From NCBI RefSeq assembly GCF_012273515.2, contig NZ_CP050975.2:7192001-7256000 (forward strand): a DNA stretch of 64,000 nucleotides. Direction: 5' to 3'. The DNA comes from Streptomyces sp. RPA4-2 (GTDB lineage Bacteria > Actinomycetota > Actinomycetes > Streptomycetales > Streptomycetaceae). Every line of letters begins with the position of its first letter. The first letter of the stretch is position 1. The translations under genes and the position numbers were made by a program. Shown one piece after another: positions 32,657-41,591 of this stretch. Below the pieces are notes generated by a model. That model was not told the DNA's origin. It searched no databases and worked only from the letters and a program-made list of their open reading frames with translations.

Positions 32657-34686
32657 GCGGGGACCTCCAGGGGGTCGAGCTTGTTCGCTTTCCGGATCTC
32701 GTCGACGATACGGCCGATGATTCCCGTGATGTCGAAGTCCTTCGGGGTGAACACCGCGGCCACTCCGGCGGCGCGCAGCTGTTCGGCGTCGGCGTTCGGG
32801 ATGATCCCGCCGGCGATCACCGGGATGTCGGCCGCGCCGGCCTCGCGCAGCCGTTCCAGCACGTCCGGCACCAGTTGGGCGTGCGAGCCGGACAGGATGG
32901 ACAGGCCGACGGCGTGCACGTCCTCGGCGATCGAGGCGTCCACGATCTGCTCGGGCGTCAGCCTGATGCCCTGGTAGACCACCTCGAACCCGGCGTCGCG
33001 GGCCCGTACGGCGATCTGCTCGGCGCCGTTGGAGTGCCCGTCCAGACCCGGCTTGCCCACCAGGAACCGGAGCTTGCCCACACCGAGGTCGCGGGCGGTC
33101 TCCTCGACCCGGTGGCGCACCAGTGCCATCGCGGTGCCCTCCTCGGCGGTGACCGCGACGGGCGCCGAGGAGACGCCGGTGGGTGCGCGGAACTCGCCGA
33201 AGACCTCGCGCAGGGCCTCGGACCACTCGCCGGTCGTGACCCCGGCGCGGGCGCACTCCAGGGTGGCCTCCATGAGGTTGTCGGTGCCCTTGGCCGCCTC
33301 CTTCAGCCGCTCCAGCGCCTTGCAGGGGCGCGGGTGGTTGAACGGCGGCTGGTAGCGGGTGTCACGCCACTGCTGGAGCGCGGCGACGACACGGGCCTCG
33401 ACGGCAGGGTCGACCGTCTGGATCGCCGCGTCCAGATCGGCGGTCAGCGGGTTGGGCTCCGTCGACTCGTAGATGTTGACGCCGACGATCTTCTCGGCGC
33501 CGCCCTCGATCCGGGCCCGGCGCTCGGCGTGCGAGGAGACGAGCTGCGACTTGAGATAGCCGGACTCGACGGCGGCCATCGCTCCGCCCATCTCGTCGAT
33601 CCGGTCCATCTCGGTGAGCGACTCCTCCACCAGGGAGGCCACCTTGGCCTCGATGACGTGCGAGCCCTCGAAGATGTCCTCGTACTCCAGCAGGTCGCTC
33701 TCGTGGGCCAGTACCTGCTGGATGCGCAGCGACCACTGCTGGTCCCAGGGCCGGGGCAGGCCCAGCGCCTCGTTCCAGGCGGGAAGCTGCACGGCACGCG
33801 CGCGTGCGTCCTTCGAGAGTGTCACGGCCAGCATCTCCAGCACGATCCGCTGGACGTTGTTCTCCGGCTGGGCCTCGGTCAGACCGAGGGAGTTGACCTG
33901 GACGCCGTAGCGGAAGCGGCGCTGCTTGGGGTCCTGGATGCCGTACCGCTCGCGCGTGACCTCGTCCCAGATGCGGTTGAACGCCCGCATCTTGCACATC
34001 TCCTCGATGAACCGGACTCCCGCGTTCACGAAGAAGGAGATACGGGCGACGACGTCACCGAACTTCTCCGCGGGCACCTGCCCCGAGTCGCGGACGGCGT
34101 CGAGCACCGCGATGGCCGTCGACATCGCGTACGCGATCTCCTGGACCGGCGTGGCACCGGCCTCCTGGAGGTGGTACGAGCAGATGTTGATCGGGTTCCA
34201 CTTGGGGATGTGGGAGACCGTGTAGGCGATCATGTCCGTCGTCAGACGGAGTGAGGGCACCGGCGGGAAGACGTGGGTCCCCCGCGAGAGGTACTCCTTC
34301 ACGATGTCGTTCTGTGTCGTCCCCTGGAGCGTGGTGATGTCCACACCCTGCTCCTCGGCGACGACCTGATAGAGCGCCAGCAGCCACATGGCGGTGGCGT
34401 TGATGGTCATCGAGGTGTTCATCTGGTCCAGGGGGATGTCCTGGAACAGCCGGCGCATGTCACCGAGGTGCGAGACCGGAACCCCGACCCGGCCGACCTC
34501 GCCGCGGGCGAGGATGTGGTCGGGGTCGTAGCCGGTCTGCGTCGGCAGGTCGAACGCGACCGACAGGCCGGTCTGGCCCTTGGCGAGGTTGCGCCGGTAC
34601 AACTCGTTGGACGCCTCGGCCGTGGAGTGACCGGCGTACGTGCGCATGAGCCACGGCCGGTCCTTCTGACGCTGACGCTCTGTCAT
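32653..34686 (-). CDS. meaA: Ethylmalonyl-CoA mutase (MeaA), cobalamin-dependent
   Basis: The 677-residue single-chain mutase joins a methylmalonyl-CoA-mutase-like barrel (MRTYAGHSTAEASNELYRRN, SVAFDLPTQTGYD) to a B12-binding domain (about 535-665) with the axial-ligand motif LDGHSNG (His551). It converts (2R)-ethylmalonyl-CoA to (2S)-methylsuccinyl-CoA. Differences from propionyl-type mutases cannot be scored by eye, but the gene directly follows ccr (9-bp gap), which settles the assignment. GTG/ATG ambiguity is absent: ATG 34686 is well placed. Confidence 0.94.
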   Translation of the reverse strand: MTERQRQKDRPWLMRTYAGHSTAEASNELYRRNLAKGQTGLSVAFDLPTQTGYDPDHILARGEVGRVGVPVSHLGDMRRLFQDIPLDQMNTSMTINATAMWLLALYQVVAEEQGVDITTLQGTTQNDIVKEYLSRGTHVFPPVPSLRLTTDMIAYTVSHIPKWNPINICSYHLQEAGATPVQEIAYAMSTAIAVLDAVRDSGQVPAEKFGDVVARISFFVNAGVRFIEEMCKMRAFNRIWDEVTRERYGIQDPKQRRFRYGVQVNSLGLTEAQPENNVQRIVLEMLAVTLSKDARARAVQLPAWNEALGLPRPWDQQWSLRIQQVLAHESDLLEYEDIFEGSHVIEAKVASLVEESLTEMDRIDEMGGAMAAVESGYLKSQLVSSHAERRARIEGGAEKIVGVNIYESTEPNPLTADLDAAIQTVDPAVEARVVAALQQWRDTRYQPPFNHPRPCKALERLKEAAKGTDNLMEATLECARAGVTTGEWSEALREVFGEFRAPTGVSSAPVAVTAEEGTAMALVRHRVEETARDLGVGKLRFLVGKPGLDGHSNGAEQIAVRARDAGFEVVYQGIRLTPEQIVDASIAEDVHAVGLSILSGSHAQLVPDVLERLREAGAADIPVIAGGIIPNADAEQLRAAGVAAVFTPKDFDITGIIGRIVDEIRKANKLDPLEVPA

Positions 34687-34695
34687 CTGGGGACC

Positions 34696-36033
34696 TCAGA
34701 CGTTCCGGAAGCGGTTGATGGCGTCGATGTGCTGCGCGCGCTTCTCCTCGTCGCGCACACCCAGGCCCTCGCGGGGCGACAGGGTGAGCACACCGACCTT
34801 GCCCTGATGGAGGTTGCGGTGCACGTCGTACGCGGCCTGTCCGGTCTCCTCCATGGAGTACACCTTGGAGAGCGTCGGGTGGATCTTGCCCTTGGCGACC
34901 AGCCGGTTGGCCTCCCAGGCCTCGCGGTAGTTCGCGAAGTGCGAGCCGACGATCCGCTTCAGCGACATCCACAGGTAGCGGTTGTCGTACTCGTGGTGGT
35001 AGCCGGAGGTCGACGCGCAGGTGACGATGGTGCCGCCCTTGCGGGTGACGTACACGGAGGCGCCGAAGGTCTCGCGGCCCGGGTGCTCGAAGACGATGTC
35101 CACGTCCTCGCCGCCGGTCAGCTCGCGGATGCGCTTGCCGAAGCGCTTCCACTCCTTCGGGTCCTGGGTGTGCTCGTCCTTCCAGAACGTGTAGCCCTCG
35201 GCGTTGCGGTCGATGATCGCCTCGGCGCCCATCGCGCGGCAGATGCCCGCCTTCTGCTCGCTGCTGACGACACAGATGGGGTTGGCGCCGCCGGCGAGCG
35301 CGAACTGGGTGGCGTACGAGCCGAGCCCGCCGCTCGCGCCCCAGATGAGGACGTTGTCGCCCTGCTTCATCGCGGCGCCGTTCTTCGACACCAGCTGGCG
35401 GTACGCGGTGGAGTTGACGAGACCGGGAGCCGCCGCCTCCTCCCAGCTCAGGTGGTCGGGCTTGGGCATCAGCTGGTTGGACTTGACGAGGGCGATCTCG
35501 GCGAGACCGCCGAAGTTGGTCTCGAAGCCCCAGATGCGCTGCTCGGGGTCGAGCATCGTGTCGTTGTGGCCGTCCGAGGACTCCAGCTCGACGGAGAGGC
35601 AGTGCGCGACGACCTCGTCGCCGGGCTTCCAGGCGTTGACGCCGGGGCCGGTGCGCAGGACCACGCCCGCGAGGTCGGAGCCGATGATGTGGTACGGCAG
35701 GTCGTGGCGCCGGGTGAGGTCGGAGAGCTTGCCGTAGCGCTCCAGGAAGCCGAAGGTCGACATCGGCTCGAAGATCGAGGTCCACACGGAGTTGTAGTTG
35801 ACCGAGGAGGCCATGACGGCCACCAGTGCCTCGCCCGGCCCGAGCTCCGGCACCGGCACGTCGTCCAGGTGGATCGACTTGCGGGGGTCCTTGTCGCGGG
35901 TGCTGAGCCCGGCGAACATCTCCGTCTCGTCCTTGTGCACGGTGATGGCACGGTAGGACTCGGGGAGCGGAAGAGCGGCGAAGTCGGCGGACGTGGAGTC
36001 CGGCGACTGGATCGCGTCCAGGATTTCCTTCAC
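34696..36033 (-). CDS. ccr: Crotonyl-CoA carboxylase/reductase
   Basis: The 445-residue NADPH-dependent enzyme of the MDR superfamily reductively carboxylates crotonyl-CoA to (2S)-ethylmalonyl-CoA, which feeds the ethylmalonyl-CoA pathway and polyketide extender units. With the GTG at 36033 as residue 1, Asn81 (SVNYNSVW), Phe170, Glu171 (IWGFETNFGG) and His365 (VGSHFANYR) fall at the CO2-binding positions reported for the Kitasatospora enzyme, confirming both function and start. The cofactor loop is WGASGGLGSYATQ. GGAGG lies 7 nt before the GTG. Long upstream frames are non-coding leader. Confidence 0.97.
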   Translation of the reverse strand: MKEILDAIQSPDSTSADFAALPLPESYRAITVHKDETEMFAGLSTRDKDPRKSIHLDDVPVPELGPGEALVAVMASSVNYNSVWTSIFEPMSTFGFLERYGKLSDLTRRHDLPYHIIGSDLAGVVLRTGPGVNAWKPGDEVVAHCLSVELESSDGHNDTMLDPEQRIWGFETNFGGLAEIALVKSNQLMPKPDHLSWEEAAAPGLVNSTAYRQLVSKNGAAMKQGDNVLIWGASGGLGSYATQFALAGGANPICVVSSEQKAGICRAMGAEAIIDRNAEGYTFWKDEHTQDPKEWKRFGKRIRELTGGEDVDIVFEHPGRETFGASVYVTRKGGTIVTCASTSGYHHEYDNRYLWMSLKRIVGSHFANYREAWEANRLVAKGKIHPTLSKVYSMEETGQAAYDVHRNLHQGKVGVLTLSPREGLGVRDEEKRAQHIDAINRFRNV

Positions 36034-36259
36034 GGTGTTGCCTCCGGCGATACGCGTCCGAGGGGAGACGCTGAGGGATACGTCGGTGTGCTGCTGAGGT
36101 GAGGGGTGTGCCGTCGGTTCGGCGGAGGTGGTGCTGTGGCAGCGCTTTGTCGGCGCGGGAGGGTGCCTGTGACGCAGGCGTCCGGGCGCGCTCACCAGTG
36201 GTGTGCGGGGACAGCCGGCGTACGAGGGATCTCTGCACGCCGGCCGCCCGGACAACATC

Positions 36260-36301
36260 AACGTATGGCACACCGTGCCACCTGGCAAGGCACGGAGTGC
36301 C
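36260..36301 (-). promoter_or_regulatory. ccr promoter with two GGCAC-N3-GTGCC dyads
   Basis: On the minus strand TTGCCA (36288-36283), a 17-bp spacer and TACGTT (36265-36260) form a good housekeeping promoter. The spacer contains GGCAC-N3-GTGCC (36267-36279) and a second copy covers 36289-36301 just upstream of -35, centres 22 bp apart. A dimeric repressor bound here would block RNA polymerase; the adjacent TetR protein is the obvious candidate. The transcript would carry a leader of about 220 nt. Confidence 0.65.
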
Positions 36302-36344
36302 ATGAGTTGCGCTCAGGTGAAATCTTTACGTAACACGTGAGCGA

Positions 36345-36374
36345 TGATCGATCAGACTGCCCGATGATCGATCA
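36345..36374. promoter_or_regulatory. Two TGATCGATCA palindromes, 20 bp apart
   Basis: TGATCGATCA occurs at 36345-36354 and 36365-36374, both preceded by GA, exactly two helical turns apart and 57 bp upstream of the ccr -35. In GC-rich sequence two AT-richer perfect palindromes in phase look like regulator sites, perhaps for activation of ccr. Confidence 0.45.
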
Positions 36375-36807
36375 AAACCCCAGCTCGGAGGGGGTGCGGG
36401 GAGAGGCTTACGGGCGGGGTGGCGAGCGCCGGGAAGCGGTGGGGAGGTGGCCGGATGGTGGTCCGGCGGGGGCGGAGAGCGGCCCGGGGGGCACGGGAAG
36501 TGCCCTGGAGGGGCTGGGAGTGCCACGAACGGGCCGGGGGTGTCCGGGAGGGGAGCGTCCCGGAGGAGGGTGGCGACGCGGTGCCCGCGGAGCCGCGTTC
36601 CGGCGGGGAGGGGAAGGGGCACGGGTCCGGTCCGGGGCTCTGATCGCCGCGTCGGCCGCCGTGCGCCGCGGGCCCGGCTCCCGCTCCCGCCTTCCGCCGA
36701 TCGGGTGACGGAGTCACGGATCACGGAGCCACGGATCACGGGTCAATGGGTCGGTGGGTCGCTGGCGGAAGCCCGCCGGACCTCCGCCGGGACCCCTGCC
36801 GCAGGCC
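36375..36807. other. Gene-free G-rich stretch
   Basis: About 430 bases between the ccr upstream sites and the end of the TetR gene. Several long open frames exist on both strands but they are Gly/Arg/Pro-rich without any domain. Short direct repeats ACGGATCAC/ACGGAGCCACGGATCACGG occur near 36710-36740. I see no gene, RNA or terminator. Confidence 0.5.
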
Positions 36808-37620
36808 CTACGGGCGGTCGCGCAGCGCCTGCTCGATCGTCCGCATCACCTGGTCGAGCGGGGCGTCGACCCGGGCCACGGTCACCAGGACGTCCCCCTC
36901 CGTGAAGGAGGACGCGGGCGCCGTGCGCGGCGCGGCGTCCCGCCCGGCGCCGATCCCGGTCCCGAACGTCCTGCGGACGATGGAGAAGGCGTGGTCGAGC
37001 TGGGCCTCCACGTCCCCCTGGCCGCCGGCCCGCAGCCAGCGGCGCAGGACGTGGTTGTGCGCCGTGACCACGGCGGACGCGGCGACCTCCGCGAGCAGCG
37101 GATCGTCGTTGGCGTCGTCGTCGTGGGCGTGCTCGTCGAAGTGGCCGAGGAGGTAGCGGGTGAAGAGCCGCTCGTACCGGGCCACGGAGGCGATCTCGGC
37201 CTCCCGCAGCGTGGGCACCTCACGGGTCAGTTTGTAGCGCGAGACGGAGATCTCGGGCTGGGCCGCGTACATCTTCATGACTTCCTTGATGCCGCGGCAC
37301 ACCGTGTCGAGCGGGTGCTCGTGCGCGGGCGCCGCGTCGAGGACCGCCTCGGCGCGGATCAACGTGTCGTCGTGGTCGGGGAAGATCGCCTCTTCCTTGG
37401 AACGGAAGTGGCGGAAGAATGTGCGGCGGGCGACCCCGGCCCGAGCCGCGATCTCGTCGACGGTGGTCGCCTCGTACCCCTTGGTCGCGAACAGCTCCAT
37501 GGCCGAGGCCGCCAGTTCCCGTCGCATCTTGAGCCGTTGCGCGGCGGCGCGACTGCCCGCGGCACTCTCCGGTGCGTCGGGCGTGGCCGGTGTACGTGAG
37601 GACTTGGCGGGCTGGGACAT
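36808..37620 (-). CDS. TetR-family transcriptional regulator
   Basis: The 270-residue protein has a disordered N-terminus, a TetR HTH at about 33-80 (ASAMELFATKGYEATTVDE and AGVARRTFFRHFRSKEEAIF) and a helical ligand domain, then an extra C-terminal helix. It lies between the hydroxyacyl-CoA dehydrogenase and ccr, in the same direction, so control of ethylmalonyl-CoA pathway genes is likely, perhaps through the GGCAC-N3-GTGCC dyads. ATG 37620 has TACGTT 6 bp upstream and TTGCAC further up, a likely leaderless promoter. Confidence 0.9.
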   Translation of the reverse strand: MSQPAKSSRTPATPDAPESAAGSRAAAQRLKMRRELAASAMELFATKGYEATTVDEIAARAGVARRTFFRHFRSKEEAIFPDHDDTLIRAEAVLDAAPAHEHPLDTVCRGIKEVMKMYAAQPEISVSRYKLTREVPTLREAEIASVARYERLFTRYLLGHFDEHAHDDDANDDPLLAEVAASAVVTAHNHVLRRWLRAGGQGDVEAQLDHAFSIVRRTFGTGIGAGRDAAPRTAPASSFTEGDVLVTVARVDAPLDQVMRTIEQALRDRP

Positions 37621-37756
37621 GACCCGAACGTACTGCATCTGCGCAGGAGAACGTGCAAGTCCGGGGATCCCCCCACCCTCCACGGGCGGGGGGTTTCCGG
37701 TCGGGTCGAGCAGTCCGCCCCAGTCGGCGCTGTCCACGGACCGGTCGCCGGGACGC

Positions 37757-39562
37757 TCAGCGGCGGGCATATTCGCGGAAGCCGCGCCCCGTCTTGCGGC
37801 CGAGGCAGCCCGCGGCCACCAGATGCTCCAGGAGCGGCGCCGGGGCGAGGCCCGGGTCGCGGAACTCCCGGTGCAGCACCTTCTCGATGGCCAGGGAGAC
37901 GTCCAGGCCCACCACATCGAGGAGTTCGAAGGGCCCCATCGGGTACCCGCCGCCCAGTTTCATCGCGGCGTCGATGTCGTCGAGCGTCGCGTAGTGCTCC
38001 TGGACCATCTTGATCGCGTTGTTCAGGTACGGGAAGAGCAGCGCGTTCACGATGAATCCGGCGCGGTCGCCGCAGTCCACCGGGTGCTTGCGGATCTTCT
38101 CGCACAGCTCGCGGACCGTGCCGTGCACGTCGTCCGCGGTCAGGACGGTCCGGACCACCTCGACCAGCTTCATCGCCGGGGCCGGGTTGAAGAAGTGCAT
38201 GCCGATCACGTCCTGCGGGCGCGAGGTGGCACGGGCGCAGGCCACGACGGGCAGCGAGGAGGTGGTGGTCGCGAGGATCGCGCCGGGCTTGCAGACCTTG
38301 TCGAACACCGCGAAGAGCTGCTGCTTGACCTCCAGATCCTCGGCCACCGCCTCCAGGGCGAGATCGACCTCGGCGAAGGAGTCGTACGAACCCGCCGGCG
38401 TGATCAGGTCCAGGGTGCTCGCGGCGGCCTCGGCGGTCATCCGGCCCTTGTCGACCGACCGTGCCAGCGACTTGCCGATCCGGGCCTTGGCGGCCTGTGC
38501 CTTCTCCTCGCTGCGGGCGGCCAGGACGACTTCGTACCCGGCCTTCGCGAAGACCTCGGCGATGCCGGACGCCATCGTTCCGGAGCCCGCGACGCCGACC
38601 GAGCGCACCGCACGGCCGGGGGTGCCGGGGCCGCCGGAGAGAGGTGTCAGCGCGTCCCGCACGACGCTCGCGCTGCCGGGGGCCTCGTAGGAGTAGAAAC
38701 CGCGCCCCGACTTCCGTCCGGTCAGGCCCGCCTCGCTGAGCTGCTTGAGGATGGGCGCGGGTGCGTGCAGCCGGTCGCGGGACTCGGTGTACATGGCCTC
38801 AAGGACCGTGCGGGCCGTGTCGACGCCGATCAGGTCGAGCAGGGCGAGCGGACCCATGGGCAGGCCGCAGCCGAGCTTCATGGCGGCGTCGATGTCCTCG
38901 CGGGAGGCGTACTTCGCCTCGTACATCGCGGCCGCCTGGTTCAGGTAGCCGAACAGCAGTCCGTCGGCGACGAAGCCGGGACGGTCGCCGACCGCGACGG
39001 GCTCCTTGCCGAGGTCGAGGGCCAGGTTGGTGACGGCGCTGACCGCCACTGGCGCGGTCAGCACCGACGAGACGACCTCGACGAGCTTCATCGCGGGCGC
39101 CGGATTGAAGAAGTGCAGGCCGAGAACGCGCTCGGGGTGGGCCGAGTCGGCGGCCAGACGCGTCACGGAGAGGGCGTTGGTACCGGTGGCCAGGATGGTG
39201 TCCGGGCGCACGATGCCGTCCAGCGCGCGGAAGACCTGCTGCTTGATGTCGTACGACTCCGGGGTCACCTCGATGACCAGGTCGGCGTCGGCCGCGGCGG
39301 TGAGGTCGGTGGAGGTGCGGAAGCGGCCGAGGATGTCCTCGCGCTCCTGCCCGGTGAGGCGTTCGCGCCGCACGGCGCGGGCGGTGGAGGCTTCGAGCGC
39401 GGTGACGGCCTGGACGGCAGCGGCCTCGCTGATGTCGATGCCGACGACGTCGCGGCCGGCCCGGGCGAGGACCTCGGCGATGCCGGTGCCCATGGTGCCG
39501 AGGCCGACGACGGCGACGGTCTTGAGAGGGGACAGAGGGATGTCGGACTGGGGAGCGGCCAT
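37757..39562 (-). CDS. Tandem two-module 3-hydroxyacyl-CoA dehydrogenase
   Basis: This 601-residue protein contains two complete 3-hydroxyacyl-CoA dehydrogenase units. Module 1 (about 10-300) has VVGLGTMGTGIAEVLARAG and GLHFFNPAPAMKLVEVV; module 2 (about 315-600) has VAGSGTMASGIAEVFAKAG and GMHFFNPAPAMKLVEVV. Each has the HFFNP catalytic-histidine motif and a C-terminal dimerisation part with GRKSGRGF or GRKTGRGF. It likely oxidises or reduces 3-hydroxybutyryl-CoA with NAD(P), providing the C4 precursor of crotonyl-CoA for Ccr. The fused dimer is known in actinobacteria. ATG 39562 follows GGAG; a 25-codon extension upstream is rejected. Confidence 0.92.
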   Translation of the reverse strand: MAAPQSDIPLSPLKTVAVVGLGTMGTGIAEVLARAGRDVVGIDISEAAAVQAVTALEASTARAVRRERLTGQEREDILGRFRTSTDLTAAADADLVIEVTPESYDIKQQVFRALDGIVRPDTILATGTNALSVTRLAADSAHPERVLGLHFFNPAPAMKLVEVVSSVLTAPVAVSAVTNLALDLGKEPVAVGDRPGFVADGLLFGYLNQAAAMYEAKYASREDIDAAMKLGCGLPMGPLALLDLIGVDTARTVLEAMYTESRDRLHAPAPILKQLSEAGLTGRKSGRGFYSYEAPGSASVVRDALTPLSGGPGTPGRAVRSVGVAGSGTMASGIAEVFAKAGYEVVLAARSEEKAQAAKARIGKSLARSVDKGRMTAEAAASTLDLITPAGSYDSFAEVDLALEAVAEDLEVKQQLFAVFDKVCKPGAILATTTSSLPVVACARATSRPQDVIGMHFFNPAPAMKLVEVVRTVLTADDVHGTVRELCEKIRKHPVDCGDRAGFIVNALLFPYLNNAIKMVQEHYATLDDIDAAMKLGGGYPMGPFELLDVVGLDVSLAIEKVLHREFRDPGLAPAPLLEHLVAAGCLGRKTGRGFREYARR

Positions 39563-39936
39563 CGCGGGACTCCAGATGAGGGTGACGACTGAGGAGGGCA
39601 CACGGGTGCGCCGAGGAGCGCACGGGGTGCGGAGCATTGCGGGTGTTGCCGGGCTGACGAGCGCACACGCCCGGTGCCGTCCGGGCCGGAAAGCCCGCGA
39701 GGGCTAACCCGGTGAACGGTGAAGCCGACCGGCTCTGTCCCGGAGCCGTGTCGTACTGCGGTGCCTGAAGCACCGAACCGACTGCTCTCACGGCGGCTGC
39801 GTCACCAGGCCGCCCTGAGGAAAACGCGAGTGGGTAACTCGCTCGTCTGAGCTTAACCCGCCGGTAACGAGCGCGCCAGCCCCCGAGTTCGTGATGTAGG
39901 TCCCCACGTCCCACAGCCGCATCTAGGCTCGGCGAC
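39563..39936. other. Divergent intergenic region
   Basis: 374 bases between the dehydrogenase and the HEAT-repeat gene. It contains a small hairpin CGGTGC-CTGAA-GCACCG (near 39758-39774) and, at the right end, TAGGCT 7 bp before ATG 39937, a leaderless -10 for the HEAT gene. No RNA gene or ORF is supported. Confidence 0.45.
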
Positions 39937-40506
39937 ATGGACGAGGAGTTGCGATCACTCACGGAGCGTTTACGGATCGAGGCGGAGGCCTCGCCGGCGT
40001 ACGACCGACTCGTGGCGACCGAGGACCTCCACGTACTGGCGGCGGCGCTCACCGAACCAGGACAACCGCTGTGGGCGCGGGAGCTGGCAGCCTTCCGGCT
40101 CGGGATCGCCGGCGACGGGCGGGCCTTCGAGGCGCTCGTCCTGCTGCTCAACCACCGCGAGCCACGGCGCTGCGCGTCCGCGGCCCACGCCCTCGCGCGG
40201 CTGGGCGATCCGCGTACGGCCCGTGCGGCGGCCGCGCTGGCCACCAACGAACTGCGTGTCGCCTACGCGCTGCATCCGGTGCGGCTGCTGGTCGAGCTGC
40301 GCGCTCCCGAGGCCGTACCCGCGCTGATCACCACGCTGCGGCGCAGGCTGCGCCCGCACGATCCGTACCGCGCGGTCGCCCTCGCCTGCGTGCAGGGGCT
40401 GGGCGCGCTGGGCGACGACCGCGCGGGACCCGTACTGAATGACGCGCTCGCGCATCCGGTTCTCGCCGAGGAGGCGGTGCGCGCGCTGGCGCGGCTGCCG
40501 GAGTGA
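39937..40506 (+). CDS. HEAT-repeat protein
   Basis: The 189-residue, all-helical protein contains about four HEAT/PBS-lyase-like repeats (ELAAFRLGIAGDGRAFEALVLLL, SAAHALARLGDPRTARAAAAL, and two further units in which the last ends EEAVRALARLPE). HEAT repeats bind partners; no catalytic residues are visible. The -10 TAGGCT upstream implies a leaderless mRNA. Its function is unknown. Confidence 0.85.
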   Translation: MDEELRSLTERLRIEAEASPAYDRLVATEDLHVLAAALTEPGQPLWARELAAFRLGIAGDGRAFEALVLLLNHREPRRCASAAHALARLGDPRTARAAAALATNELRVAYALHPVRLLVELRAPEAVPALITTLRRRLRPHDPYRAVALACVQGLGALGDDRAGPVLNDALAHPVLAEEAVRALARLPE

Positions 40507-40611
40507 CGCCTGCCCTGCCGCCCGCCGCGCGCCCGCCCCGGGCGGCGGCGCGCGCCCCTGTGCCACTCCCGCGGAGCCGCTTTCCGGCAGGCCCCGCCAG
40601 GGAGCCCCGGG

Positions 40612-41196
40612 TCAGACCGCGGAAGCCGCGGTGCCGGCCCCGGCATCGGCGGGGGTGGGGGGAGGGGTACGGGTATCGGTGAGGTCGCGGACGTAGCGGA
40701 CCTCGGGCACTTCGACACCTCCCGCCTCGAACGGCTCCTCGGCGCCGTCCGGGCCGAATCCGGCGTGCTCGTAGAACCCACGCGCCCCCGTGTTCTCCTG
40801 GAGCACCCACAGCAGCATCCGCTCGTACCCGGCGGTGGCACAGCGCTCGGCCGCCTCCCGCAGCAGTGCGCGCCCGACCCCGGCCCCTGTCCGGTCGGGG
40901 TCGACGTAGATCGCGTACAACTCGGCGTCCGTGGCGCGGACTTCGCCGTCCCGGTACGGGCCGTGACAGGCCCAGCCGATCACCTCGCCCGCCTGTTCCG
41001 CGACCAGGTTCACCACCGCGCCGCCGCCCTGCCCGAAGTGCCGGCGCCGCCGCGCCGCGTCCTCCTCCGTGCTGAGCGCGTCGAGGTACGGCTGGGGCAT
41101 CAGGCCCCTGTACGCGGCCCGCCAGCCGCGGACGCGGATCTCCGACACCCGGTCGCAGTCCGCGAGGGTCATGTCCCGGACCCGGACGCCGCTCAT
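40612..41196 (-). CDS. GNAT-family N-acetyltransferase
   Basis: The 194-residue protein shows the GNAT fold with motif A LYAIYVDPDRTGAGVGRALLREA and the late NTGARGFYEHAGF element. The N-terminal part VRDMTLADCDRVSEIRVRGWRAAYRGLMP is common to a Streptomyces subgroup. The acceptor is unknown. A Pro/Ala tail of 20 residues is non-conserved. The start overlaps the RidA gene stop by 4 bp, so the two are an operon. Confidence 0.9.
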   Translation of the reverse strand: MSGVRVRDMTLADCDRVSEIRVRGWRAAYRGLMPQPYLDALSTEEDAARRRRHFGQGGGAVVNLVAEQAGEVIGWACHGPYRDGEVRATDAELYAIYVDPDRTGAGVGRALLREAAERCATAGYERMLLWVLQENTGARGFYEHAGFGPDGAEEPFEAGGVEVPEVRYVRDLTDTRTPPPTPADAGAGTAASAV

Positions 41197-41591
41197 CCGC
41201 CCAGCACCGCGTACGCCTCGATCTCCATCAGGAACTCGGGGCCGACCAGGGCCGCGACCTGGACCGCGGAGGCGGGCGGCAGACGGTCCGCGGGTATGTG
41301 GGCGTCCCGGGCGGCGCGGACGGCCGGCATATGGGCCATGTCCGTGACGAAGAAGGTGAGTTTGACGACGTCGTCGAAGGTCGCGCCCGCGGCGGCCAGG
41401 CAGCGGCGCAGGTTCTCGAAGACCTGACGGGCCTGGGCCGCCGGGTCGCCCTCGCCGACGAGCCTGCCGTCCTCGTCGAGGGCGAGCTGTCCCGAGACCG
41501 CCACGAAGCGGCCCGTGCCGAGGACGACATGTGAGTACGCGGCGGCGGGGGCGACTCCGTCGGGGGCGTGAATACGGGTCAGTTCACTCAT
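41193..41591 (-). CDS. RidA/YjgF-family protein
   Basis: The 132-residue protein has the RidA fold with AAYSHVVLGTGRFVAVSGQLALDEDG, the FENLRRCLAAAGATFDDVVKLTFFVTD block and a C-terminal MEIEAYAVL. The family hydrolyses reactive enamine/imine intermediates; the conserved arginine that binds the carboxylate is replaced around ARDAHIP, so activity is uncertain. ATG 41591 was chosen over upstream starts. Five bases upstream lies the dyad CCATGGT-GG-ACCATGG (41596-41611), a possible operator. Confidence 0.85.
   Translation of the reverse strand: MSELTRIHAPDGVAPAAAYSHVVLGTGRFVAVSGQLALDEDGRLVGEGDPAAQARQVFENLRRCLAAAGATFDDVVKLTFFVTDMAHMPAVRAARDAHIPADRLPPASAVQVAALVGPEFLMEIEAYAVLGG

Noticed and set aside
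36337..36708. Possible small Gly/Arg-rich protein upstream of ccr
   Set aside because: No start signal or conserved pattern; both strands are open only because of high GC.
39740..39800. tRNA-like folding between the dehydrogenase and HEAT gene
   Set aside because: Only one short stem forms; no T-loop or anticodon arm.
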